Source: JAVVXB01 sp036651815
Lineage (GTDB): Bacteria > Bacillota > Clostridia > Christensenellales > CAG-138
Direction: 5' to 3'
NCBI GenBank assembly: GCA_036651815.1
Contig: JAVVXB010000001.1
Coordinates: 62,001-126,000 of the forward strand
Length of the DNA: 64,000 nt
Within the stretch, counting starts at the first letter, position 1, and each line of letters begins with the position of its first letter. Below, piece after piece: positions 18,059 through 27,616 of the stretch. A program made the translations under genes and the position numbers. The notes under the pieces are model-generated. The model was not told where the DNA came from. It was given only the letters and a program-made list of their open reading frames with translations, and ran no database searches.

Positions 18059-18418
18059 ATGTCGGATATTATCAGAGAACTCGAAAAAGAACAGCTGCGC
18101 ACCGATCTGCCGGAGTTGCAAGCAGGCGATCAGGTTCGCGTGTTTGTAAAGGTTATCGAAGGTACGCGTGAGCGTTTGCAAAACTTTGAGGGCGTTGTCA
18201 TCAAAATCCAGGGTGGCGGCGTACGTAAATCCTTCACTGTTCGCCGCGTTTCCTATGGTGTTGGCGTGGAAAGAACCTTTCCATACAACAGCCCTCGCAT
18301 TGGTAAAATCGAAGTGGTTCGCCACGGCGTAGTGCGCCGAGCGAAGCTTTTTTACCTGCGTGAGCGCTCCGGTAAGTCTGCGAAGATCCGTGAGCGTATT
18401 GTGGACAAAAGAAAGTAA
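18059..18418 (+). CDS. rplS: 50S ribosomal protein L19
   Basis: The 119-residue protein carries the L19 signatures FVKVIEGTRERLQNFEG and GVGVERTFPYNSP. It lies at the 30S-50S interface. A strong AAAGGAG at 18043-18049 sets the start. It has its own promoter and structured leader although it follows trmD, and ends in a long hairpin at 18439-18470. Confidence 0.97.
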   Translation: MSDIIRELEKEQLRTDLPELQAGDQVRVFVKVIEGTRERLQNFEGVVIKIQGGGVRKSFTVRRVSYGVGVERTFPYNSPRIGKIEVVRHGVVRRAKLFYLRERSGKSAKIRERIVDKRK

Positions 18419-18438
18419 TTGCTGCAATAGCAACAGAA

Positions 18439-18470
18439 AATCCCCGCAGCCGTCTTGGTTGCGGGGATTT
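18439..18470 (+). terminator. Hairpin terminator after rplS
   Basis: A 13-bp stem, AATCCCCGCAGCC with GGTTGCGGGGATT, closes a 5-nt loop (one G-T pair). Only three T residues follow, so termination may be incomplete. Confidence 0.7.
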
Positions 18471-18528
18471 CATATCCGGTGAAAACGTGACAAATTCTGG
18501 CATAAACGTGCGGAAAAGATGCCTTTCG

Positions 18529-18557
18529 TTGCGCGTATGCCGGACATGTGCCATAAT
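18529..18557 (+). promoter_or_regulatory. Candidate promoter of rbgA-rnhB-yraN
   Basis: TTGCGC at 18529-18534, 17-bp spacer, CATAAT at 18552-18557, 40 bp before the rbgA start. Confidence 0.6.
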
Positions 18558-18597
18558 AAGAATGAATAGAAACGTAGGAAACGGAGCGTGACTTCCG

Positions 18598-19551
18598 ATG
18601 GAACGGCAATCCCCCATGCAAATTCAATGGTATCCGGGGCATATGGCCAAGGCGCGTCGTATGCTCATCGAAAACCTGAAACTGATCGATGTGGTGGTCG
18701 AGATAACCGACGCCCGCGCGCCCGCTGCGACGCGCAACCCGGATTTTGACGATCTGTTTGTGGGCAAGGAACGAGTGATGCTGCTCAACAAAAGCGACTT
18801 AGCCGATTCTGCCGCAACCAAACGGTGGATTGCGTACTACGCCACCAAGGGGATTTTGGCGGCGGAACTGGTTTCCACAAACAATGGAGCGAAAAAGATT
18901 GCAACGGCGCTGATTGAACGGGTTGCCAAGGCAAAGGTGAGCGCCATGAAAGCAAAGGGCATCAACAAAGTTGTGCGCTGCATGGTAGTTGGAATCCCGA
19001 ATGTGGGAAAATCTACATTTATCAACCGTCTTGCGGGCGTCAACCGTGCACAGGTGGAGGATCGCCCTGGTGTAACCAAGGCCAAACAATGGGTGAAAAT
19101 CACGCCGTATTTGGAGCTGATGGATACCCCCGGCTTGCTCTGGCCAAAGTTGACCGATCAAAAATACGCGCGCGATTTAGCGTTTCTTGGTTCGATTAAC
19201 GATGAAATTATGGATATTGAGCGGCTGGCCTGCGAGTTGTTGACAATTTTGCAAAAGACCTGCCCGGCTGCGCTGACGATGCGGTATAAAAAACTATCCA
19301 CGGACGTCCCGGAAGCGGAACTGCTTACAGCAGTGTGCCAAAGCCGTGGGTTCATTATCCGTGGTGGTGAATTCGATAGTGAACGTGCGGCACGTATTGT
19401 GCTGGACGAATTCCGCGCGGGGAAGATTGCCCGCGTGACGCTGGATTCCGTTCCTGTTGTGCGATTGAAGCAGCCGGTTGAATCTCGGCCGATTTGCACC
19501 AAGCCATCCGATGCGGGGTTAAAAGCGGAACGGGATGTGACGCCGGTATGA
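18598..19551 (+). CDS. rbgA: Ribosome biogenesis GTPase RbgA (YlqF)
   Basis: A circularly permuted GTPase of 317 residues: the G4 motif NKSD near residue 63 precedes G1 (GIPNVGKSTFINRLAG, about 132-147) and G3 (DTPG). The N-terminal QWYPGHMAKARR is the family signature. A C-terminal RNA-binding ANTAR-like region follows (about 200-285). It promotes late 50S assembly. An alternative ATG at 18616 gives MQIQWYPGHM, the common family start. Followed by rnhB through an ATGA overlap. Confidence 0.95.
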   Translation: MERQSPMQIQWYPGHMAKARRMLIENLKLIDVVVEITDARAPAATRNPDFDDLFVGKERVMLLNKSDLADSAATKRWIAYYATKGILAAELVSTNNGAKKIATALIERVAKAKVSAMKAKGINKVVRCMVVGIPNVGKSTFINRLAGVNRAQVEDRPGVTKAKQWVKITPYLELMDTPGLLWPKLTDQKYARDLAFLGSINDEIMDIERLACELLTILQKTCPAALTMRYKKLSTDVPEAELLTAVCQSRGFIIRGGEFDSERAARIVLDEFRAGKIARVTLDSVPVVRLKQPVESRPICTKPSDAGLKAERDVTPV

Positions 19552-20174
19552 ACCGCATTTCGGAGACGGAGCGGCTGTGGGCGCTGACGGAAATCGACCG
19601 GAGATATTGGACGAAAGAAGGAATCGTGCTTGCCGGCATGGATGAAGTTGGCCGCGGGCCGCTGGCAGGGCCGGTGGTGGTTGCGTGCGCCGTCATGCCG
19701 CCGGAGCCACTGATTCATTATGTAAATGATTCCAAGAAGCTTTTGGAAAAGCGGCGGGAAATGGTCTATATCGAGTTGGTGCGGACTGCATGCGCCTATG
19801 CTACGGCATGGGTCTGGCCGGTAGTGATCGATGAGATCAATATTCTGCAGGCGACGAGGCAGGCGTTTGCAGAAGCGTTTGATCAAGTGGATGCCCCCGT
19901 AACCGATGTTTTAATTGATGCGTTGACGGGATTGGAAATTTCTGCCCGTCAGCACCCACTGATTCATGGCGATGCGTTGTCGTATTCAATTGCTTGCGCG
20001 TCTATTCTTGCAAAGGTGCAGCGTGATCATTATATGATCGAGCAGGATGCGGTCTATCCGCAGTATGGCTTTGCCAGAAACAAAGGGTATGGTACGGCGG
20101 AACACATTGCTGCGCTGCGAAAATACGGTCCGTGTCCATTGCATCGGAAGAGCTTTATTCGAAAATTTGCATGA
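19548..20174 (+). CDS. rnhB: Ribonuclease HII
   Basis: The start at ATG 19548 overlaps the rbgA stop. The 208-residue protein has the RNase HII core: GMDEVGRGPLAGP with the catalytic DE pair, DSKKL, and the last acidic residue in LIDAL. It nicks RNA:DNA hybrids and removes misincorporated ribonucleotides from DNA. The rbgA-rnhB order matches Bacillus. Confidence 0.96.
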   Translation: MNRISETERLWALTEIDRRYWTKEGIVLAGMDEVGRGPLAGPVVVACAVMPPEPLIHYVNDSKKLLEKRREMVYIELVRTACAYATAWVWPVVIDEINILQATRQAFAEAFDQVDAPVTDVLIDALTGLEISARQHPLIHGDALSYSIACASILAKVQRDHYMIEQDAVYPQYGFARNKGYGTAEHIAALRKYGPCPLHRKSFIRKFA

Positions 20175-20521
20175 ATACAAAACAAATTGGCGATTATGGA
20201 GAAGAGTTGGCGTTAACGTATCTCATGGAGCGGGGATGGATTCTGCGCGGTAGAAACGTGCGGTTCGGACACAAGGAGTTGGATCTTGTGATGCAGGACG
20301 GCGAGACGATTGTGTTCGTGGAGGTTAAAGCTCGATCCAGTGATGGCTACGGAACGCCAGCGGAATTTGTAAACATAAGAAAGCAGCGCAATTTAATTCA
20401 GGCGGCGCAGGCTTACTTGATTTATGAACATCTGACGCATGCGTTTGCGCGCTTTGACGTTGTGGAAGTGTATCTGCCTGAGAGGCGTGTGGTACATATC
20501 CAGGGCGCGTTTTCCACATGA
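20171..20521 (+). CDS. YraN / UPF0102 family endonuclease-like protein
   Basis: A 116-residue protein starting MNTKQIGDYGEELALTYL. The restriction-endonuclease-like fold motifs are visible: the GE near the start, ELDLVMQDGETIVFVEVKAR (D and E-V-K). Function is unproven; it often follows rnhB. It is coupled to rnhB by a 4-bp overlap and is the last gene of this unit. Confidence 0.93.
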   Translation: MNTKQIGDYGEELALTYLMERGWILRGRNVRFGHKELDLVMQDGETIVFVEVKARSSDGYGTPAEFVNIRKQRNLIQAAQAYLIYEHLTHAFARFDVVEVYLPERRVVHIQGAFST

Positions 20522-20539
20522 AGTAAACTGTGCTATACT
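20511..20539 (+). promoter_or_regulatory. Candidate promoter of the glycosyltransferase gene
   Basis: TTTCCA at 20511-20516 (weak -35), 17-bp spacer, TATACT at 20534-20539, within the last codons of yraN and just beyond. Confidence 0.45.
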
Positions 20540-20573
20540 AGTGAAATTCAATGATGGAGAAAGGATATTTTCC

Positions 20574-23500
20574 ATGCGAAAACTGTTTGCGATTGTGGCG
20601 GCAGCAGCCTGTCTGATCGTACCGGCCGCTGCGCTGGCTGAAACAACAGAGGCTTCCGGCAGCAATGAAAATTTGATTTACAATGCCGATTTTTCGGTAT
20701 ATACCAATTCGGCAGAGCTGCCTTCCGGCTGGGATTTGGAATCCTATTCCTTGGAGGATGCGGGTGTATTCGTCGATGTGGACGAGGATAAAGGCACCTA
20801 TGTTTCCATTGAAAACTTCAATGCCAATGACACACGTGTCTGCCAGACGGTAAAAGCCCGCCCCAATACCTGCTATATGTTGACTGGGTGGGTCAAGCCA
20901 ATCGATGTTTTTGGTGGCACGGGCGCAACGTTATCTATTGATAACTACAACATGGACGGTACGTATTGTTATTCGGACAATTTGCACGATACCTCCGACT
21001 GGCAGCGGCTGACGATGTATGTGCGCACCGGGCCGGAGCAGACGGAGCTTCGTGTTGCGCTACGCATCGGCGGATATGGAACCACAGCGTCCGGTGAGGC
21101 GTACTTTGCGCAGATTGCGTTGCGCGAGTGTGAGGAAGCCGGGACAATGAAGGTTATTGATCTCATGACGGAAAATGGGACGATCACCGATGTTTCGGTG
21201 GAAGAGACGACGGTGAAATTGGAGAGTCCGAATAGCTATTTTGCGTTGATTTTGATTGCCGTGCTGCTGTGCGCTGCCTTGTTTACCTGGCTATATTTGC
21301 GCGTATTGCGATATGAAGGAAACGGGCTGAAGCTTGCCAACGAAAACGGTAAGGGTAGTCCCACCTTACTGGCGGTGCTGCTCGTGGGTGCGTTTGTGTG
21401 TCGACTGGCGCTTTCACTGATATTCTATGGACATCCCACCGACATCGGCTGCTTTATGGCATGGGGCGAAGCCGGACTGAACGTGGGGTTGCCCAATTTT
21501 TATACGTCGGGGATGTTTGCTGATTATCCGCCGGGATATATGTATATCTGCACCGCACTTTCTGGAATGTGCCGGCTGCTGGGCATTTCCTATGGCAGCA
21601 CAGGCATGGCATTTCTATTCAAACTGCCAGCAACTCTTGCAGATTTAGGCAGCGCGTATCTGGTCTATCGCATTGCACGCAAAAGCAACGGATCGGAAGC
21701 GTTCTCGCTGATACTTGCCGGGCTCTTGGCGTTTAATCCGGTACTGATGTTCGTTTCCGGCGCTTGGGGACAGATTGATACGGTATTGACGCTCCTGTTG
21801 GTTTTGACCTGTTATCTCTTGCAGAAGGATAAACGAATTTTTGCGGGCGCAATCTATGGACTTGCGATTCTGATGAAACCGCAGGCATTGATGCTTGGGC
21901 CGCTGCTTGCGGTTGCGTTCATTGCGGATATCTTCGGGGAAAATTGGAAGAAAAAGCTGTTGCATACCGTGCTGGCGGTGTTGGCGGCATTGGCGGTGCT
22001 GGTGGTGCTCTCGCTACCGTTTACGGGCAATCAACCCTGGTATTGGTTGATTAAAAAATATGGGGAGACGGCGACTTCATACCAATATGCTTCCATTGAG
22101 GCGTTCAATTTTCCTGCACTCATCGGCGGCAACTGGCGTAAGATTGAAAACGTTTCGTTGCTGGGCATTCCCTATGCGACCGTTGGCGTGTGCTGCATTA
22201 TGTTGGCGGTGGGTTTCTCAGTGTTTCTTTACTTGCGCGGCTATCGTAAAAATCAGGGCGTGGTATATCTTTGCGGCGCAGTGATGATACTGCTCATCTT
22301 CACCTTTGGCCACTATATGCACGAGCGGTATATGATACCCGTGATTATGCTGCTGCTAATGGCCTATCTCTATCTGAAAGACCGGCGGCTGCTGATTGCC
22401 TTCGGCGGCGTCAGCATCTCCGCGCTGCTCAATGTGCTCTGTGCGATGTATGTCGTTGGCAATCAAGCGGCGCGCGGCCCGCTCTACCTCGGCATTACGG
22501 CCGTTGGCTCGGCGCTGGAGATCTTTTCCTGCGGATATCTGGTCTATATTGCGATTCGTATTGTGCTGAATGGCCAGATTCTGCCGACGCTGTCCACTCC
22601 CGAAAAAACGCAAGAGCAGATTGCGGCGGCGCAGGCTGAGAAGGTGGAGCCGTTGCTGCCACTGAAACCAACGGATAACAAGTTGTGCATGACAAAACGG
22701 GACTGTTGGTATGTGCTGGGGATCACCCTTCTCTATGGCGTTATTGCGCTGATGAATCTCGGTTCGCTGAAATCGCCGGAAAGCTATTGGGAGGCAACAA
22801 AGCCCGGAGAGCAAGTAACCGTACGTTTTGCGCAAGCTGAACATGTGACCGGATACTGGATAAACGGCAACATTCGAACGGGCGGCACGTTGCTTGTGCA
22901 GGCGGACGAATATGAGTCCACGTTTGAACAGACCTATGATGATATGTTCCGCTGGAAACCAGTTAGCGTAGATTTCGTCTCCGATAGTGTGACGCTGACG
23001 CTCTATTCCGGTACGCTCAAGCTGAATGAGATTGCGTTTTTTGGCGACAACGGCAAACTATTGCCGGTAACCGTTACGAGCACAGGTGCATCCGATGCGG
23101 CGTTGTTTGATGAGCAGGACACCGTGCCGGAGATTCCCAGCTATGAAAACGGTATGTATTTTGACGAGCTTTATCATGGCCGCACCGCATATGAGCATCT
23201 GCATAATCTAAAGCCGTTTGAAAACTCGCACCCGCCGCTCGGCAAAATCTTCATCATGCTGGGTGTGGCGGTGTTTGGCATGAATCCCTTTGGCTGGCGC
23301 GTGGTAGGGGCGCTGTTTGGCATCGCTATGCTACCGGTGTTCTACGCATTTGGCAAGCGAGTATTTAAAAATTCTAATTATGCGCTGCTTGCAACCACGT
23401 TGTTTGCGTTTGATTTTATGCATTTTACACAAACGCGGATTGCAACCATCGACGTATATGCTGTGTTTTTCATTCTGCTGATGTACTACTATATGCTAGA

Positions 23501-24425
23501 GTACGTCACGATGAATTTCTTTGTGGACGGATTGAAGAAGACCCTCAAGCCATTGTTTTTGGCCGGGCTGTTCTTTGGCATCGGTGCCGCGTGCAAATGG
23601 ACGTGCATCTATGCGGGCGGAGGGCTTGCGGTTCTACTGTTTGGCTCTCTTGTGGCACGGTATTTCGAGTATACGCGGGTTAGACAATCCGGTACGGCGG
23701 CGCAGAAAAAACAGGTTGCGCCATATTGGAAATATGTGGAACAAACGCTGTTGATCTGCTGTGTCTTCTATATTGTAATTCCGTTTACGATTTACTTTTT
23801 GTCCTACGTGCCATATTTTATCTATGAGGCCGGACAGATGCCGGACTATGGGATTGCGGATGCGGGGAACACTTGGTGGAAGTATCAAACCTTCATGTAT
23901 AATTATCATAGCAATCTGCAGGCTACGCATCCTTACCAGTCTGTGTGGTATCAATGGCCGTTTACGACCAAGCCCATGTGGTATTATTTCAATAGCTACA
24001 GCGGCGGAAAATTTGTCTCAACGATGAGCGCATCCGGCAACCCGGCCGTGTGGTGGATTTGTTCTGTGGGCACGGTGATTCTGCTGGTACAGCGGCTTGC
24101 AAAGCGGATTAAGCCGGATCGTGCGCTGCAGATCATCTGCGTGGGTGTGCTGGCCAACTACCTGCCATGGGTGCTTGTCACCCGCTGTACGTTCATCTAT
24201 CATTTTTTTGCAACCGTACCCTTCCTGATTCTCGCTGCGGTCTATGCGCTGCAACGAGTGGAAGAGCGCGACAAAGGATGTGTGTTTGTCAAGTGGGTCT
24301 GGATTGGGTTGACACTACTATTTTTTGTTCTACTCTATCCGGGACTATCTGGACAGCCCGTATCGCCGGGGTGGGCGGCGTTTCTTCATAATTTACCGGG
24401 AGGGACATTGATGTATGGCGCTTAA
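20574..24425 (+). CDS. Double GT-C membrane glycosyltransferase (C-terminal PMT family)
   Basis: The start at ATG 20574 (GGAGAAAGG at 20555-20563) gives 1283 residues. A signal peptide (1-22, ending AALA) leads into a secreted beta-rich, carbohydrate-binding-like domain (about 23-200). A multi-pass GT-C module follows (about 205-590) with TDIGCFMAWGEAGL and DYPPG loop motifs. After a second extracytoplasmic beta domain (about 650-760) comes a protein O-mannosyltransferase-like module (about 770-1283): FDELYHGRTAYEH carries the expected DE, plus HPPLGK and many membrane helices. It should transfer a sugar from a polyprenyl-phosphate donor outside the membrane. Acceptors are unknown. The next gene (GtrA-like) overlaps by 11 bp and may help flip the donor. 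Confidence 0.88.
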   Translation: MRKLFAIVAAAACLIVPAAALAETTEASGSNENLIYNADFSVYTNSAELPSGWDLESYSLEDAGVFVDVDEDKGTYVSIENFNANDTRVCQTVKARPNTCYMLTGWVKPIDVFGGTGATLSIDNYNMDGTYCYSDNLHDTSDWQRLTMYVRTGPEQTELRVALRIGGYGTTASGEAYFAQIALRECEEAGTMKVIDLMTENGTITDVSVEETTVKLESPNSYFALILIAVLLCAALFTWLYLRVLRYEGNGLKLANENGKGSPTLLAVLLVGAFVCRLALSLIFYGHPTDIGCFMAWGEAGLNVGLPNFYTSGMFADYPPGYMYICTALSGMCRLLGISYGSTGMAFLFKLPATLADLGSAYLVYRIARKSNGSEAFSLILAGLLAFNPVLMFVSGAWGQIDTVLTLLLVLTCYLLQKDKRIFAGAIYGLAILMKPQALMLGPLLAVAFIADIFGENWKKKLLHTVLAVLAALAVLVVLSLPFTGNQPWYWLIKKYGETATSYQYASIEAFNFPALIGGNWRKIENVSLLGIPYATVGVCCIMLAVGFSVFLYLRGYRKNQGVVYLCGAVMILLIFTFGHYMHERYMIPVIMLLLMAYLYLKDRRLLIAFGGVSISALLNVLCAMYVVGNQAARGPLYLGITAVGSALEIFSCGYLVYIAIRIVLNGQILPTLSTPEKTQEQIAAAQAEKVEPLLPLKPTDNKLCMTKRDCWYVLGITLLYGVIALMNLGSLKSPESYWEATKPGEQVTVRFAQAEHVTGYWINGNIRTGGTLLVQADEYESTFEQTYDDMFRWKPVSVDFVSDSVTLTLYSGTLKLNEIAFFGDNGKLLPVTVTSTGASDAALFDEQDTVPEIPSYENGMYFDELYHGRTAYEHLHNLKPFENSHPPLGKIFIMLGVAVFGMNPFGWRVVGALFGIAMLPVFYAFGKRVFKNSNYALLATTLFAFDFMHFTQTRIATIDVYAVFFILLMYYYMLEYVTMNFFVDGLKKTLKPLFLAGLFFGIGAACKWTCIYAGGGLAVLLFGSLVARYFEYTRVRQSGTAAQKKQVAPYWKYVEQTLLICCVFYIVIPFTIYFLSYVPYFIYEAGQMPDYGIADAGNTWWKYQTFMYNYHSNLQATHPYQSVWYQWPFTTKPMWYYFNSYSGGKFVSTMSASGNPAVWWICSVGTVILLVQRLAKRIKPDRALQIICVGVLANYLPWVLVTRCTFIYHFFATVPFLILAAVYALQRVEERDKGCVFVKWVWIGLTLLFFVLLYPGLSGQPVSPGWAAFLHNLPGGTLMYGA

Positions 24426-24882
24426 AAAATCAGACGAAGGCAAGAAGACCTTCATTCAGTTCATTCAATTCAATATTGTGGGCGTACTGAATACGCTGGT
24501 GGATTTTCTGGTGTTCCAGGCGCTCAACCTGCTGCTTGGGTGGACGTATGTTGCGCAGGTCATCAGCTATAGCTGCGGCATCATTAATAGTTATCTCTGG
24601 AACAGCAACTGGACGTTTAAGGAGCAACGGACGCGTTCTCTGCGGGAAATGCTGTTGTTTCTCGTGGTGAATGTCATCTCGTTGGGGGTGTCGCTTGGAG
24701 TTATCTGGCTGTGCAAAAACGTGTTTGGTGTGACGGATGCATGGGTGAGCGGCTGGATTCCAGCGTGGCTTGCTGGCTTTATCAAGGGGGACACGGTCTG
24801 CAAGTTGATTGCAACACCATGCGCCATCGTGGTCAATTACCTTGGCAACCGGCTGTTTGTCTTTCGCAAAAAACAGGTGTAG
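24415..24882 (+). CDS. GtrA-like polyprenyl-sugar flippase family protein
   Basis: A 155-residue protein with four membrane segments (about 14-37, 42-60, 78-100, 120-148) and the GtrA pattern FNIVGVLNTLVDF near the start and NYLGNRLFVF at the end. GtrA proteins are thought to flip undecaprenyl-phosphate sugars for GT-C enzymes. The overlap with the upstream double GT-C gene supports a shared pathway. No polyprenyl-phosphate sugar synthase is in the window. Confidence 0.9.
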   Translation: MALKKSDEGKKTFIQFIQFNIVGVLNTLVDFLVFQALNLLLGWTYVAQVISYSCGIINSYLWNSNWTFKEQRTRSLREMLLFLVVNVISLGVSLGVIWLCKNVFGVTDAWVSGWIPAWLAGFIKGDTVCKLIATPCAIVVNYLGNRLFVFRKKQV

Positions 24883-24914
24883 CGGCAATATCGTCAGCAA
24901 GGGGGATTTTCCGC

Positions 24915-26441
24915 ATGCTTTTTCACGTGAAAAGCCATGGTTTAAATGGGATAGGCGGCTATGCCGTTCAGGTGGAAACCGATATTGGCAGCGGGTTGCC
25001 GGCCTATGAAACCGTCGGATTGCCGGATACCGCCGTTAAGGAATCGCGTGAGCGTGTACGTGCAGCCATCAAAAACAGTGGGCTGACATTTCCAACCGCC
25101 CGAATTACGGTCAATTTGGCACCGGCGGATATGCGCAAGGAAGGCGCCGTGTACGATTTGCCCATCGCATTATCCATTCTCGCCGCATCGGGTCAGATGG
25201 GGGAAATGCCTTCGCTGAATGCTGTGGTGCTTGGCGAACTGGGACTTGATGGCAGTGTACGCCCCATCGCTGGCGTGCTGCCTATGGTCATCGATGCGCA
25301 TGCGCAGGGGGAACATACGTTTGCTGTACCCTTTGAGAATGCCGAGGAGGCGGGATGCATTCCAGATGTGACGATTTTGCCAGTACGGAGTCTGCGGGCG
25401 CTTGTTGAACATTTGAATGGAACAAAGCGAATCATTCCATTCCCTACGCAGCAATGGCAGGTGGATACACTGGTTTTCGGTAGCGATTTTGCTGAGATCA
25501 AGGGACAGCAGGGAGCAAAGCGTGCCGCGGAAATTGCGGTGGCGGGCGGCCACAATCTATTGCTGATCGGCACGCCCGGCTCGGGGAAAACGATGCTTGC
25601 CCGCAGCATTCCTTCCATTATGCCGGAGCTTACATACGAAGAATCTTTGGAGATTACAAAAATTCATTCCATTGTTGGGGCAGTTAAGGGCGGTGGCATG
25701 CGCAGGGAACGCCCATTTCGCGCACCGCATCACGGTGCGTCCGCTGCGGCGATGGTAGGCGGCGGGACCAAAGCGCTACCGGGTGAGATCAGCCTCGCAC
25801 ACTATGGCATACTGTTTCTTGACGAGCTGCCGGAGTTTCAGCACAATGTGTTGGAGGCATTGCGTCAACCGCTGGAGGATGGATTCATCACGGTCAGCCG
25901 GGCTGCGGTCAGCGCTACGTATCCGGCCGAGTTCGTTCTGATTGCGGCGATGAATCCATGCCCCTGCGGCAACTTCGGTTCGCGTATTCATCCATGCCGG
26001 TGTACGCCATCTCAAGTGGCGCGTTATCGCAGCCGCATTTCAGGCCCGTTACTGGATCGCATCGATATTCAGGTGGAGATGCCAGAGGTTGGCTATGCAG
26101 AATTGTCCGACAAAAGCAGCGGCGAGTCCTCCTGCGCCATTCGTGCCCGCGTCAATCGTGCCCGGCAGATGCAGCGTGTTCGCTTTACCAACGATGGTAT
26201 TCTGACAAATGCACAGATGCATACGCCGCTCATCAAGCGCTACTGCACACCGGATCCGAAGTCCGAGCAACTGCTGCGCCGTGCCTATGCGGAACTTCAG
26301 CTTTCCGCACGAGCCTACCAGCGCATTTTGAAGGTCGCCCGCACCATTGCGGATGTCGAGGGGTGTGAGACGATTCTTTTGCAGCATTATGCCGAGGCCA
26401 TTCAATATCGCAGTCTAGATACCTATGATCGGGGGATGTGA
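24915..26441 (+). CDS. ComM/YifB Mg-chelatase-like AAA+ helicase
   Basis: A 508-residue protein: ChlI-like N-terminal domain (1-190, MLFHVKSHGLNGIGGYAVQ), AAA+ core with Walker A GTPGSGKTMLARSIP (about residue 219), Walker B LFLDELPEF, and a C-terminal helical lid. ComM is a hexameric branch-migration helicase acting in natural transformation and recombination. The start at ATG 24915 follows AAGGGGGA (24899-24906). Adjacent dprA also acts on incoming single-stranded DNA, so the pair makes functional sense, though competence itself is not shown. Confidence 0.93.
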   Translation: MLFHVKSHGLNGIGGYAVQVETDIGSGLPAYETVGLPDTAVKESRERVRAAIKNSGLTFPTARITVNLAPADMRKEGAVYDLPIALSILAASGQMGEMPSLNAVVLGELGLDGSVRPIAGVLPMVIDAHAQGEHTFAVPFENAEEAGCIPDVTILPVRSLRALVEHLNGTKRIIPFPTQQWQVDTLVFGSDFAEIKGQQGAKRAAEIAVAGGHNLLLIGTPGSGKTMLARSIPSIMPELTYEESLEITKIHSIVGAVKGGGMRRERPFRAPHHGASAAAMVGGGTKALPGEISLAHYGILFLDELPEFQHNVLEALRQPLEDGFITVSRAAVSATYPAEFVLIAAMNPCPCGNFGSRIHPCRCTPSQVARYRSRISGPLLDRIDIQVEMPEVGYAELSDKSSGESSCAIRARVNRARQMQRVRFTNDGILTNAQMHTPLIKRYCTPDPKSEQLLRRAYAELQLSARAYQRILKVARTIADVEGCETILLQHYAEAIQYRSLDTYDRGM

Positions 26442-26447
26442 AGATTG

Positions 26448-27590
26448 ATGTGTGAAATCGATGAATGGGAACGGCTGCATCTTTGGCTGGGCTATGGCAC
26501 AGAGCATTTTGTGCGCTGCTTTACAAGAACACTGTCGCGCTTTCCCGACTTAAACGAAGCGTTCGCCCTTGCCAAACAGCATAATAAAGCGGCATTCAGC
26601 TTTTTGCCGGAACGGTGTGCCAGAAGGTTAATGGAAGCGGCATCGGATGGTTTTATGGAACGCTATCTCGAGAAGCTGATTCGCAGCGAAATTCATTTTG
26701 TGATGCCGTTTCACGAGACATATCCTGTGCTACTCAAACAGATTCATGACTACCCGCATGTGCTGTACTATAAAGGAAAGCTGAGGCATGATCCGGCGCT
26801 GCCCATCGCGGTGATTGGAAGCCGCGCAGCAACCGATTACGGCCGGGATATTGCGAAACTGTTTTCCTATGCATTTGTTCAGGCGGGTGCGACGGTGATT
26901 TCCGGCATGGCCAGCGGTGTGGATTCCATGGCTGCTCGAGGTGCAATGGATTGTGCGGCGGCAGCTGATCCGACCGTTGCGGTGCTTGGGACCGGTGTGG
27001 ACATCGTCTATCCGCCTGAGAACGGGCGGTTGTACGCAGAGATCGTTGAACGTGGCGCGGTTGTATCGGAGTTTTTGCCCGGCACAGAGCCAAAACGTGA
27101 GTATTTTCCCATCCGCAACCGCATTATGAGTGGACTTTCCCGCGGTGTTCTGGTTGTGGAGGCGGGGGAACGCAGCGGGACATCCATCACGGTCGGCTAT
27201 GCGCACGACGAGGGCCGCGAGGTGTTTGCAATTCCCGGCCGCATAACGGATGTGAAGAGCGTGGGTACAAACCGGTTAATCCAGCGCGGGGAGGCAAAGC
27301 CCGTGTTTTGCGTGGTGGATGTGCTGAGCGAGTTTCAGTGTGAAAGTGTTACAAACTTTGATCAAACATGCGTGGCCAACGATGTGGTGGCGGGTCTTTC
27401 CGATGAAGAAAGAAGCATCGTCAATGTGCTGCAAGCCGGCGAAAAGAGCTTTGATGAACTGAGCGAAATGCTGTCATACCCACCGGGACTGTTAAACTCT
27501 TACTTGACAGCCTTGCAGTTTTCAGGAATAATGAAGCAGTTGCCGGGTAGAATCTATGCGCTTGGCATCACATATACAAAGAAGTTTTAA
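26448..27590 (+). CDS. dprA: DNA-processing protein DprA
   Basis: A 380-residue protein. An N-terminal helical (SAM-like) region (1-95) leads into the Rossmann-like DprA core: IAVIGSRAATDYGRDIA, SGMASGVDSMAARGA, AVLGTGVDIVYPPENG, FPIRNRIMSGLSRGVLVVEA, SGTSITVGYAHDEGREVFAIPG. A C-terminal winged-helix domain (about 315-378) follows. DprA loads RecA on ssDNA. The start at ATG 26448 follows GGGGGA; a TTG lies one codon earlier. Position before topA is as in Bacillus. Confidence 0.96.
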   Translation: MCEIDEWERLHLWLGYGTEHFVRCFTRTLSRFPDLNEAFALAKQHNKAAFSFLPERCARRLMEAASDGFMERYLEKLIRSEIHFVMPFHETYPVLLKQIHDYPHVLYYKGKLRHDPALPIAVIGSRAATDYGRDIAKLFSYAFVQAGATVISGMASGVDSMAARGAMDCAAAADPTVAVLGTGVDIVYPPENGRLYAEIVERGAVVSEFLPGTEPKREYFPIRNRIMSGLSRGVLVVEAGERSGTSITVGYAHDEGREVFAIPGRITDVKSVGTNRLIQRGEAKPVFCVVDVLSEFQCESVTNFDQTCVANDVVAGLSDEERSIVNVLQAGEKSFDELSEMLSYPPGLLNSYLTALQFSGIMKQLPGRIYALGITYTKKF

Positions 27591-27616
27591 TCTACGCGCC
27601 CGGAGGATAACAAATA

